Below are positions 54,001 to 64,000 of a DNA stretch of 64,000 bases, piece by piece. Position numbers and translations under genes: made by a program. The DNA is taken from contig CM073194.1 of assembly GCA_037042915.1 (NCBI GenBank), forward strand, positions 3,162,001-3,226,000, given 5' to 3'. The notes below the pieces were generated by a model. That model made no database searches. It was not told where the DNA came from and was given only the letters and a program-made list of their open reading frames with translations. Origin of the DNA: Auricularia sp. M13 (Eukaryota; Basidiomycota; Agaricomycetes; Auriculariales; Auriculariaceae). Each line of letters opens with the position of its first letter. The first letter of the stretch is position 1.

Positions 54001-55020
54001 CTTCCAGGAGCCCTACCTGTGGGAAAGTGTGGCCGAAGCGTCGCGCATTGCCATTGCTGGTCGTTACTCGCTTCTCACGTACTGGGTCGGTTGCTTCCAT
54101 TTCCTTCTAAGCTGTTGTTCCAGGCTAATACCTCCCGGCGATTTCTTAGGCGACGTTATTCGCAGACGTGTCATTGAGCGGCACGCCGCCAATGCGCGCG
54201 CTCTGGTGGGAGTTCCCCGACGACGCGTCTCTCTTCGGCGTCGACCAGCAATTCATGGTAGGCCCGTCGATCCTCGTGACCCCGTCCTGGAGGAAGGCGC
54301 AACCACAGTGAAAGGTCAGTCCAACAAGTAGCACTCAATCTGCTGTGAGCACATGCGCTTACATCAACGACAGGCGTGCTCCCCGGCAACGAGGAGACGG
54401 AGAACTGGTACGACTTCTGGACGCACGATCTCGCTCTCGGGAAGGGCAACATCACGATGGACGCGCCCCTCAGCAAGATCAACGTGCACATCCGCGGCGG
54501 CAGTGCGCTGTTGCTGCACGCGCAGCCGGCGTACACGACGTTCGAGACGCTCGCCGGGCCGTACTCGCTTGTGCTGGCGCTCGGGCGCAACGGCACGGCG
54601 ACGGGCTCGTACTACCTGGACGACGGCCTGGCGTACCCTCCCGGGCCCAGCACGCGGCTCCGCATCACCGCCGCGGGCGGGAGCGCGACGCTGGAACCCA
54701 AGGGCGAGTTCAAGATCGAACAGAAGGTCACGCAGATCGAGGTGCTCGGCGCGGACGTCAAGCCGACGCAGGTCACCGTCAACGGCGCCGCGCTCCCCGT
54801 GGAGTCCTGGCAGTACGACGAGGGGAAGCAGAAGCTCACCATTTCGCACGACGGCATCGACCTCAACGAGAGCGTGAAGATCGCGTGGGCCCCCGCCCCC
54901 GCCCCCTCTCCCGTGCCCGATCCCTCCCCCACCCCCGCTCCCTCGCCTTCGCCCAACACCCCGCCGCGCGAATGCATCAAGAGGCGGGCGCCCGGCTACA
55001 AAGTGCAGAAACATCCGTAA
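51044..55020 (+). CDS. Secreted GH31 alpha-glucosidase
   Basis: About 21 exons with short introns give about 971 residues. A signal peptide (MSATGLRRLFSFLTFATALS) is followed by the GH31 N-terminal domain (PKGANIYGLGEYYSSSGF) and the catalytic barrel. The barrel holds WAFGFHLCRWGYTNVDDW, VQWVDIDIYDGYRDFT, the nucleophile in FAGIWLDMNEASNFCDG, RPFIISRSTYASAGRWTGHW and the acid/base in LGDNHANWWTMW. A C-terminal beta domain and a Pro/Ser-rich tail (APAPSPVPDPSPTP) end the protein. It releases glucose from maltose or starch oligomers outside the cell. In exon 20 (54150-54314) the conserved run ILVTPVLEEGATTVKG requires one more C than the four present at 54280-54283, so the gene is either frameshifted or misread there. 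Everything else is intact, including an exon of only 19 nt (52682-52700). Confidence 0.85.
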
Positions 55021-55671
55021 AGTATTTCGAGTTTGTTTCGCAGCCTGTCTTTGTATTCTTCGTATCTATGTAAGCAGCTTTGCAAGAAGCTTAGCCTACC
55101 GTTGGACACTGGCGCGAGTCTCCCCTTTGAGATCGACAGGAAGATGTGCTCATCAAAGCGACTCTCACTCTGGTCTGCCATAGAGCTCGAAGGATTTTAC
55201 CAAAGCCGCGTCTACATTATGCTGCCCGTTTCTTCCGGTTCCACCATATTCTTGAGCGATACGTCCATCTCGGAGCAGCAGCCCAGATCTAGTAGCACCA
55301 GAGGCAATGCACCGTCTGGGAAAGGACGGGAGGCAGGCTCACGCACAAATACAAGTTGCAAGCAAACAGGCGAATTCTATTTTCTCGTGAAATTCTGAAT
55401 TGACCATGAAGGCACATAGTTCTATTCAACTATGTCAGCTGAGTTTTTGTTAAAGTTATAGAGTACAGCAGCGCGACGCTGCAAAGGCGTGGTCGGAGAA
55501 GCAAGCAGCAAGCAAAGGACCAGGTTCAGCCAGAGGGTCAGGTACAGAAGGACCGTTGAAGCAAAGCAGTCAGGAGTCAGGAAGAGCAAGGTGGAAGTAG
55601 CGGCGTCATCAGCGGCACATAGAAGAACGAGAGGAAGACGATCTAGAGCCGGGACACAGAGAAGCAAGATT
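55021..55671. other. Intergenic between convergent genes
   Basis: No gene is seen; 3' flanks of GH31 (plus) and the RRM gene (minus). Confidence 0.4.
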
Positions 55672-56691
55672 CTAGAGCTCGGCACTGATGACGCGGAGTA
55701 CATGCGAGCCAACGAGCACGCCGTCCAGCGCGCCCATCGCAGAAGCAGCACAGTGCGGCCCGTCGAACGCAACGACCGCCGTGCCGGGGCTGCCGCGCGC
55801 GAGGCGGACCGCGCGCACGGGGCCGAAGGTTGCGAAGAGCGCGTGGACGTCCGCTGCAGTGGGGAGCGCCGCGGGGCAGAGGTTCAGAGCGATGATGGTC
55901 GTGCTAGGAACTGCAACCGGCGCGACGCGGAGCACGGGGTCGTCGTGAGCGTGGAGGAAAGCTGAAGCAGAAGACATGGGCATGGGAATGTGAATAGGCA
56001 TGGGACGCTCAACAAAGCTCGCCAACCCCATCGCGGGCTTGCGAAAGTTGACGGCCGTCCCGCGGCGGCGACGGGGCGTGCGGTCGCCGCCATCGAGGAA
56101 GCCTAGTGGGTTATACGGGATCATATGCGCTGGTCAGTACTCTGCGGGGGAGCGTATACGAAGTGGGAAGCTGTTCGGTAAATACCTTCGGAACGCTGCA
56201 CAACGGCGAAGGAGACATGGAGTTGGTGGCCTCTGAAAGCTCTAATTCAGGGAACTGTATGTTTGGATTTGCACGTTGTATGCGCGTTACCTCAGCTGGC
56301 TGCCAGACAGCCCACATATCGCCGCCGCAGCCTCGGCGTTCGAAGACATGACGATGAAGCCGCGACGGCGGTTGAACTGGTCGAGCGTCGCCATGATTAC
56401 CGCATGCTCGACGGAGCCGTATGCCGAAAACGCGCGGGTGAACTCTTCCCTGTGAGCAGGGTGAAAAAGCCATCAGCGACGAACACGGTCCGTTATGGAT
56501 GCATATAAGTACTGAGCGAGGTCCGGGGGCAAGCTGAGAACGTAGAGGTTGCGGCGGCTGTCAGCAGGACGGGCGCGTTGCACGCCTAGTCCTTCCATGG
56601 GCAAGGGCGATGTGATTCTGTGCATGTTTAGCCGTGACCTGCCCACACCAGAGGAAAAGAAAAGACGCATATATGCGCACTGACTTTGCAT
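55672..56691 (-). CDS. Two-RRM RNA-binding protein
   Basis: Exons 56681-56691, 56513-56638, 56291-56449, 56186-56232 and 55672-56129 join in phase to 266 residues; an alternative start at 56625 also works. RRM1 (about 35-115) has RNP2 LYVLSL and RNP1 RRGFIVMS, and its last strand (GHQLHVSFAVVQ) is supplied by the 47-nt exon. RRM2 (about 190-266) has IIALNLCP and TAVVAFDG and ends at the C-terminus. A Pro/Met/His-rich linker (PMPIHIPMPM) joins them. It probably binds RNA in splicing or mRNA control; the exact family is not recognised. Further 5' exons upstream (up to about 57.1 kb) cannot be ruled out. Confidence 0.75.
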
Positions 56692-58225
56692 GGGAGCCTA
56701 TGGTATCATCAGAAGAGCTAAGAGCTAATCAGCATCGAGCGCGCAAGATAAGCTACTCCACTATTCGCATACAGGGTGCTCTCGTCAGCCGGATAGGAAA
56801 GCGTGCCCAAGCCATGGGCGCGGGCAGCGTATACGTCGCGATTAACTACGATGGGCGTGGAAGTATGCGCGTAAGCGCACTAGCCAGCTCTGAAGGCATG
56901 GAACACACCGGTCATCGTCTCCGTCGCCTTGTACAACACGGATGCGGGACCTGTCGACGTCGTTCAGCACAGAAAGCCGGGCAGAGCGACGAGGACGTAC
57001 GACCGCCGGCGCCGGCAGACATGCATAGATTAGTGACAACGTGCGGCATGGTCGACGCAGTTAGCAAAGGTGAGAAGAAGAAGGAAAAGAAGCGGGCAGC
57101 GCATTCCAACTCCGTTGCGCGTCCTTTTTCTTCCGCGGCGTGCCCGTTTTGATCCCGCGGCACGCAATCACGTGAGTGCACGTACGCGACGCGCTGCACA
57201 GTCAGAACTGGGCTCCACATTCGGCATGGGGCGAGTGCCTGGATTTTTGGGCGCGTTGACGACTCGCTGGTTGTCGCATTGTCTAAAGGCTTCATTGCGT
57301 GATTCCGCATGGTACCGTCAGGCGGCATGGGATGCAGTTATATCTTCTTTCACATATTGAGAGCCGATACTGTAGGGCGTGCGCATACAGTGCATTGTTG
57401 ACATTAAAGTCGAGCAGCTTTAGCCACGAGCGAAGTCTGGATTAAAGCTCTTGTGTCCAGCCAAGGTAATCTCAGCCAATGTATTTGAGCTGAGAAATTA
57501 CTCAAGTATCTTTTTCTTTTATGTTCACGCGCGTCGCGGGGCCAGAGCTTCTCATGACTCCACTCACGTGACTGCGCGCCGCGGACTGACGGAGCTGGAT
57601 TTCATCGATCGTTGTTTCCCTCGTACTTCATCTATCTATGAGAATCGTGTCAACAACTCGCACGAAGTGCATGTACGCCAGGTGTTTCTCGTGCTTATTC
57701 GTCAACGCTGCCGTTGTCGCACCACACATTCTCCGAGTTAGTCTCCTTCGCCGCCTCTCACGTAGGAAGACAATCGTTCCTAGTTAGATCTCCGAGTCGA
57801 GTTCTGAACAATGGTTTATGCCAGGTCCTTCGAACAAAGACGTCAAGTCAAACACGGCCAAGACTGGCAAAAAGCCTGAAGGAAAAGGCGTTCTCTCACG
57901 GACTGAATATCACTCTCGGTGTCCGGGCGCTGTGATCTGATACTGAATAGGACGGAGACCGCACCTCATTGACTATGCGCACAGGATACTGTGGGCGAGG
58001 CACACATTTGGGTGCGCTATATCTTGTCCAAAATTCTGGATGCATGCGAGCAGCTTATCGTGAGATCAAAGGGGCTGACAGCGGAGGCCGACCGCATCCG
58101 ATCCTAAGCCCGGAACCGCACGGAACTTCCGACGCTACTGATGAGCTCAGCAAAAAAATGCCACAATACAGCCAAAAGTCATCTACGTGCAGAAAAACAT
58201 GGTCCTGAATACCCCAGAACACGAG
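56692..58225. other. Intergenic, no gene recognised
   Basis: Short ORFs on both strands, none with a domain. The part near 56.8-57.1 kb (minus) could hold a missed 5' exon of the RRM gene. Confidence 0.3.
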
Positions 58226-58230
58226 AAAAA
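58226..58230 (-). terminator. Pol III terminator of tRNA-Val
   Basis: Five Ts on the minus strand lie two bases after the tRNA 3' end, the usual RNA polymerase III stop. Confidence 0.7.
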
Positions 58231-58232
58231 CA

Positions 58233-58331
58233 TGATTCGACCCAGGTTCGAACTGGGGACCTTCTGTGTGGTATTTTTGGGAATGACCCAAAGTGTTAGA
58301 CAGATGCGATAACCAACTACGCCACCGAACC
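58233..58331 (-). tRNA. tRNA-Val(AAC) with intron
   Basis: The minus strand begins GGTTCGGTGGCGTAGTTGG. The acceptor stem GGTTCGG pairs with TCGAATC with two G-U pairs. The D arm is GGCGTAGTTGGTTATCGC. The anticodon stem TCTGT/ACAGA encloses CTAACA and about 25 extra nucleotides, so the anticodon is AAC (Val) with an intron one base after it. The T arm is CCCAGTTCGAACCTGGG with the invariant TTCGAAC, and the discriminator is A. CCA is not encoded, as normal in eukaryotes. The A and B boxes are intact and a T5 terminator follows. Confidence 0.88.
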
Positions 58332-58810
58332 CATACGCACAGTCGCAATATGCGCTTATATGACGCCATGATCTGTTAGCTATCCTCTTCACTGTCCTGT
58401 ACATTCAGTGTATACTTCTCCATAAATTATAATGCATGCGCATTGCTGGGCATGTAACAGGATGGCTGTTCTTGTAACCAGGAGCGCCCCCGGTCTCCAG
58501 TTCGCACCTAGGTTGATTCACTTCGTGCACAGTTTTGCTCTATCTCTCAGGGAACCCTCCAGGTATCTCTCGGCTTTCCATCCAGCATACCGATGCCCTC
58601 GTGTGCTTCAAGAAGGACTCTGAAAGTTGTGATCGTGAACAAAACGTCAATTACAAGTTGCCGTAGTGCAACCATCTCAAAGTACTCTAGGTCAACCAGC
58701 CCAAAGTCAAAGTCCGCAAGCACAAGCACCCTCCGAGTCCCAAGTCCTCTACAGCGGCGGTAGCGCGCAGGTGTACGTAAAAATCCTCCAGGTCGTGACT
58801 CGTGAGTGAG
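58332..58810. other. Intergenic, no gene recognised
   Basis: No supported gene between the tRNA and the membrane-protein gene. Confidence 0.4.
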
Positions 58811-59999
58811 TTACTGGTTCAGCGGGGCCGCCTCGACCTCTGTCGACGACGCCAGCTTCAAGTGTTCCCTCCGCGGTTTATACGCGGTTTGTATGACGAA
58901 GATGAGGATCCTGAGTGAGAGTATCCGCGTCAGCATTGCAAACGGGAGGAGGATAAGGGAGGAAGGCGGAGACGCACCAGACGATGGCGACGTCGAGGAT
59001 GCCGCGAATGATGAAATACGCGACGGCGAGCGGGACGACGTCGTGCAGCGTCTTGCTGAGCACGATGGTGACGATGATGACGACGGCTTGGGCAACTAGC
59101 AGCGGGCACAGGCCGGTGCTCAGGAGCTCGACGGCCTGTAAGGTACAAGAAGGCGGGGCTTAGCCCAATGGACAACGGGATGGAGACTAAACTAACCTTC
59201 TCATTGAGGCCCTCTGGCGCAACGGCGAGCTGCTTGCGCAATGCGAGCGCAGAATAGACCATGCTGACGATCGCGATGACCGAGAGCGCGGAGAAGGCCC
59301 AGCCAAAGGTGTCTGTCACGCAGTCAAGCGCTCTGCGGCGGGCGTCAGTGCATTGCACGTCGGGAGCGGTGGGATAGACGCGGACATGATGTGTGCAAGA
59401 TCCTCCTGGGAGACCGAGCTGTGCAAAAGTCACACAATGCGCAGCGGGCAGCCTGAGGGACGACGTACAACAGCGGATTGTTGACGAATGGCAGAGTAAC
59501 GGAGTGGGCGACAATAACCAGAATCCAGAGCACCAAGAGCGTCTCGTTGAGGTATTTCATCCGTCTCCGTGCGCCAGAGAAGAGGAATCGGCTCTCTGCG
59601 CCGTGTGCGCACTCTGAGGTGGCGTCCTTGATGGCGAGCCAGACGACGACGGCGGCGAGGCCCTGGAAGAGGATGGTGAACGTCGTCATGATGGCGGACG
59701 ACTGCTTGTTTAGGCCCTTGTTCTCGATGTCGAGCGCAAGCGACAGCAGCGCCGTCACGCCAGCGAACAGGTGCCCCGCGAACAGCGCGAGCGACGCGAG
59801 CAGCATCAGCAGCCGCGGCCGCACAGGCTTGACTGCGCGCAGCCGGATGAAGACCCACAGCGCGTGCAGCCATTGCAGCAGCGTGAGCACCGCGAAGGCG
59901 AACTGGCCATGAGTTCGTTCAGCACTTCATTTCGAGTTGCAAGGTTGGAGGACGTACCGCGAGCGCAAAGAGCGTGATCTCGGCCTTCTGGTTTGCCAT
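58811..59999 (-). CDS. Multi-pass (about 7 TM) membrane protein, unknown family
   Basis: Five exons (59958-59999, 59465-59902, 59197-59418, 58978-59135, 58811-58910) join in phase to 319 residues. About seven hydrophobic helices are visible: ALAFAFAVLTLLQWLHALWV; LLMLLASLALFAGHLFAGVT; MTTFTILFQGLAAVVVWLAI; LLVLWILVIVAHSVTLPF; AFSALSVIAIVSMVYSALAL; LLVAQAVVIIVTIVL; and AVAYFIIRGILDVAIVWILI. A Cys-containing loop (CTHHVRVYPTAPDVQC) lies between helices 4 and 5, and the tail is short and polar (STEVEAAPLNQ). The layout recalls a seven-helix receptor or transporter-like protein, but no family motif is recognised. There is no signal peptide; the first helix starts within 15 residues of the N-terminus. 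Confidence 0.7.
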
Positions 60000-60630
60000 C
60001 CTGGATTGTCGCTGGCGGGCACAACGCTGGTGGAGGTCAAGAGTCCGCCGGCGTCTTGGCCTGCAATGCCAAGTCGCGCCAGTTGCTGCGGTCCGCGGAT
60101 CAGCGCACAGTGCGCAGCGTTTATTTGGAATCCCGCGAGCTGTGTGTGGCAGTGTGACAAGCACCGTTTCAGCATGTATTCCTCTGTGCACAACCTGCGG
60201 CTCAATTAGCGGCTAGATAGCATCTCAAGTAACACAATCTAAAAATTTGGCAGTACACCGAGGTATGGCTGTAAATCGACCAGGATTGAAATACCAAAAG
60301 GCGAGTGTCGCGGGCCTAACCAACACAGAGACAAAGGAGCTGTGCACGTGGTTTGTATGGAAGACGCAATGAAGAGCGCGTTTTGCGAGGTGTCGGCGTC
60401 GATGCAAGAGAAGCTACGATTGCGGTGAGACACGTCCGCGGAGAACTGCACCCCACGAAGCTGTGCTCAGACTCACGTGTGATACAAACTCTAAAGTTGC
60501 ATCGGAAGGCCCGGTGCGGATGTGCCTGGGTGATCGCTTTCTGTTGCCTTCATAAGCCCTCGGAGCGGCGTCGGAAACATGCGCATCTTTGTCAGACACC
60601 CTCAGACTCAGCATCCTTTCAATCCTCACG
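60000..60630. other. Divergent intergenic region
   Basis: No gene is seen; it separates the divergent membrane-protein and small four-exon genes. Confidence 0.4.
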
Positions 60631-61241
60631 ATGCTCAGCATGAAGACATCATCCGCCATGCTTCCTGAAGCCGTCTTCGAGGAGCCTGCGATGCTCAGCG
60701 CTGCTGAAGTGCAAGTGCACGCCGAAGCGACATATAAGCGCGCCCAGGTGCGTCGGATTTTCCGTACACATAAATTCCCGCTTGACTGACGCGAATGCAG
60801 AGTGTAAAGCATAACAAAACCGATAGCGAAGAGACCGCATCTGCCCTCCATAAACTCGCCCTCGCCGTGTGCGCCAGCGCCGCGCAATGCGGCGATAGGT
60901 CGGGCGTCGCGCAGCACGCACTTGCGCGCGTCTCAAAGTGAGCTCCCTGCCTCTTCCTGATTACACACGGTGAATTCAATGTGGTTTCTAGAAACCTCAC
61001 CATGCTGGACGCCATTCTGGCCGACACCAAGGCAGGCTTCGGATCGGCTAGGCGGCGCACCGTGGAGCGCAGGCTGCTGTCGCTGCAGACTCTGATTTCC
61101 CTGCTCAAAATTGAGCTGAAGGTGCGTCACATTCCCTATGTCCCTCCCCGAGAAATTTCTCCTCACATGGTTATATCTCCTGTATAGATATCGCTCGACG
61201 AACGGCGCTGCGGCCTCATCGAGCGCGACACGCGCGCGTAG
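60631..61241 (+). CDS. Small helical protein, unknown
   Basis: Four exons (60631-60747, 60801-60937, 60992-61121, 61188-61241) join in phase to 145 residues with GT-AG introns of 53-66 nt. The sequence is helical and charged (EVQVHAEATYKRAQSVKHNK, TVERRLLSLQTLISLLKIEL) without signal peptide or TM segment, and could form a short coiled coil. No family is recognised. All four exons keep phase and all three splice-site pairs are consensus-like, which supports a real gene. Confidence 0.55.
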
Positions 61242-64000
61242 CATCCGAACCTGACTCACAATTGACGTCGACAAAACATTGCACTCCATTCAATTCACAC
61301 GCTGTACTTCTAGCCATCCGCATGTTTCGTTCCCATCGCATTCAAGTTCGCACAAAAACATTGTACCGTTATATCAGGTTTCCCAATCAACAATTTTTCC
61401 TTCCAATCCGTTCAATCAAACTTGAGTCTGCAGCCTGACCAACCCCATTCCCTAGGTATTCGGCAATTGGAGGACTCCGAAGGATCTTAGCCACCGCACC
61501 GACCTCGTTCCGGCATCGAGGAGCGCCGCGAGACAGAGCTTAGCGACAAATTGCACCCAAGTCCCTCAGTTAGCATTCCGCGCCACGCGGGTTGAGCAGG
61601 ACTTTCTTGCCCGGCGCCGTCAACGACAGTCATGATGATGAATCTGTGGCCAAGTCCAGAGACCGCGTTTTAAATGCCTGGCCGATAGTTCACAAAGCAC
61701 ATGCACCGGCTCTCGGCGTACCGCAACTAGCAGGACGACCAATGTCCAATCCACCGGCAGAGCCTTGGTCGCTGCAAGACCGCATCTGCACTCCCGGCGG
61801 ACAGACAGGCCCGTCGTGGCCCCAAAACGAGATTCCTCGGCGCCCTCATGCGGTTCAGCAGAACCTGGCGACTGAGCTCAGAGCCATCACTCTGATGCGT
61901 TCAGAACCACGACCTTCTAGCGTTACTGTAACAATGCACGCCGGCAAGCCCGCACTCGCCATGCGCTGTCTCAAGACCGACGATCGCCAGCTGTGTCGCA
62001 GCAGCAGGCAAGCCGAAATGGCAATACCAGAAGGCACGCCGGCGCAGCTACGGGCCCGTGAAACGCCGTGGCAACAGTGTCACGGATAACTTAACTTATA
62101 AACGGGACCGAACGTCACGAATCACGATGCACCACTATATGATAAAAATGTTTCAGGACCGAGGCGATTCGGGAAGGGTAGAGTTGAGGAAGAGATTAAC
62201 CATATGGGCGCGCTGTGCCGGCCATAGCTGAGCCTACTCCGAGTCAAAGCCGGCAAAGTTCAAGTTCTCTGCCGCCCTGGCAGGAATCTGTAAGTACTGG
62301 GCGACGGCGATACTCTGATGTGCAAGGGTAGAGCTCGCACTTGGGTCAATCAGTCACCGTGCAGTGTGCACAGACAAGCTCCTCATTCACGAACTTTGAA
62401 AGGCTGCCAGGTAGAATGCGGGCCATACCAGTGGAGCGGGAAACAGGTGTGCCTCAACCTGATCATGAGGAGAAACGGAACGCAGAGACACTCCAAGTTC
62501 GGATTGTCGTTCCCAGGACACCTGGTTGTATAGTGCATCCGTGGTACACGCTGGAAGAGGCGAGGTAGAACGAACGTCTCCATGGCTAAAGAGAAGGCTG
62601 GGAAGAGGAGGAGGCGTTGAGCGAATACGGTGCACATTGCACGTGGAAGTCGTACAGCGGTACGAGTCGTTCGCCGGCTCAGACTCGAGAGCACATTGCA
62701 AAAGATACTTATCCAGGTCGCACGGATAAGCCGTCCGATAACCGATTCGTCGGGTCGGCAGAAGTAAACATGAAAACGGGCAGGTATACGACGCGCTCAG
62801 GCTGGCGCGCATTGGCGATGGGTGCAGCGGGCGCGCGTACGCGCGGACGTCGTAGCCCGGTCCCAAGATGCCGCGCAGCGTTGTACGTCACGGTAGGCAG
62901 TCCTTGCCGGCCACGCGTCATCCCGGCCAGCCTGAGCGTCCGGAAAGCACATATTGCATGCGTAGGAGCCAGGAAAGCGTGGAACAAGTACCAAGTAGTC
63001 AGCCTGAGCGCTGCATCATGCCAGCATGTCAAGTGACAGAAGAGAAGGAGAAGACGAGTCGCGATTCCAAACTCCGGCGAATCAACCTCGTCTCGTCCCA
63101 CACCCATGACATGCGGGCGCCCCGGAGTGGAGACCGGCGCGCCACCCATTGCACTGTACATGTCTCCTCTGCGGGCCTTCAGATCCCTCTGAGTCGTGAG
63201 TCGTGTTCCTCCGACCGGCGACGGTGCCTGATCACGAGAGCGTCTACCGCCCACAGTACCCCAGATCTAAACCGTGACGTGTCCGCTGTCCGGGAGAGAC
63301 GCGCAAGATCCCAGATTGAGATTCACACTGTGACTCTGGCAGGTGCGCGGTGGGTTCTGTTTGTTAGTGTGGGCCATCGATCTCGAGATTTGGATCTGAC
63401 TGAGTGAGTGAATGAGCCGTGACGCTGACACTGGCAGCTGCAGAATGAATGAATGAACGGACGCCGGCGCGGGCGGGTGTCCCGAAGCGGACGTCCGAGT
63501 CAGGGTGAGGGCTCAGGGCGGGTACGAGTAATCGATTTTTGCACCGAACCTCAGCTCCGACGTCGCCGCAAACCTCATTACATAGGATATGTCGAGCTTT
63601 CACATGAGGAGCTGAGACCGATTCCTAAGGGGTTGCACGTCAACGTCAACAACATTGCGACTTCCGGTCCTGGGTCCGGCAACCTCTTGTTTGCACTGGC
63701 ACGCTGGCAGAGGACGCCGGCTTTCCCACGCCCGGCCGGCGTCTCACTCGGATCGTACAGTTGTCGCCCCTGTGCGGTCAGAAAAGTGACCGCAGACTCG
63801 GAGGGACAGATCGAGTCGTCGTCGCCGCAGGGATGCGTGCCACCGCACCGTGACAGGGGCCTCACGAACCTTTCTTGACTGGAAGAAGAATTCTCTGCTG
63901 GAAGGTGGAAGTGTTGGGGCGACTCCGGCGATGACGAGCTGCTCAATTATAATACTCAGTACTGAGTTGAACACCGTGACGCCCGGAATGCGTTCCCATT
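61242..64000. other. Gene-poor stretch to the window end
   Basis: About 2.8 kb with no supported gene. Open frames at 61592-62089 and 62868-63407 lack domains, splice support and protein-like composition. A GAAT/GAGT short repeat lies near 63401-63460. No terminal repeats or transposase-like sequence were seen. Confidence 0.4.

Noticed and set aside
61592-62089. 165-codon plus-strand frame as a gene
   Set aside because: No domain, no splice support and composition like random GC-rich sequence; the ATG context is unremarkable.

Overview
The window looks like nuclear DNA of a mushroom-forming basidiomycete (Agaricomycetes-like). Genes are densely packed and carry many 45-65 nt GT-AG introns. 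The protein set is typical of that group: KRE6/SKN1-type GH16 proteins, a class I cAMP phosphodiesterase, MYND-finger and F-box proteins, a vWA-Vint protein and a GH31 alpha-glucosidase. The organism call is inference from gene structure and families; no species-specific marker was seen.

Layout. 1-4.7 kb: an AT-rich stretch, a small secreted-protein gene with an inverted 3'-half copy of itself, and a 380-bp foldback repeat. 4.7-8.8 kb: a complete eight-exon Stealth-family gene with a 1.28-kb intron. 9.1-22.9 kb: one very large non-LTR retrotransposon (LINE) on the minus strand. Its limits are set by a poly(A) tail and a 12-bp target-site duplication. Inside it are a 1.7-kb 5' leader, five consecutive ATG-started ORFs, a 27-bp CpG-rich minisatellite of about 1.7 kb, and an intact endonuclease-RT-RNaseH-zinc-finger ORF2. 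23.1-28.3 kb: two convergent MYND genes and a D-2-hydroxyacid dehydrogenase. 29.7-32.1 kb: a vWA-Vint gene. 32.4-36.1 kb: a tandem cluster of Gln/His-rich ORFs, with a 213-bp MITE inside one repeat unit. 36.7-39 kb: a cAMP phosphodiesterase with apparent frameshifts. 41.1-43.9 kb: a second copy of the small MYND gene, divergent from an F-box gene. 44.7-50.1 kb: a tandem pair of SKN1/KRE6-like genes. 51.0-55.0 kb: GH31 alpha-glucosidase. 55.7-61.2 kb: a two-RRM protein, tRNA-Val(AAC), a seven-helix membrane protein and a small four-exon gene. 61.2-64 kb: no recognisable gene.

Functional links are loose. The GH16 pair (beta-glucan assembly), the GH31 enzyme and the Stealth protein all act on glycans of the wall or secretory route. 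The two small MYND genes are clearly paralogues, with identical intron positions including a 16-nt microexon.

The most unusual object is the 13.8-kb LINE with several ORFs and an internal minisatellite. Two conserved host genes carry one-base frame changes at or near C runs (PDE, GH31), which need checking against raw reads before being called pseudogenes.
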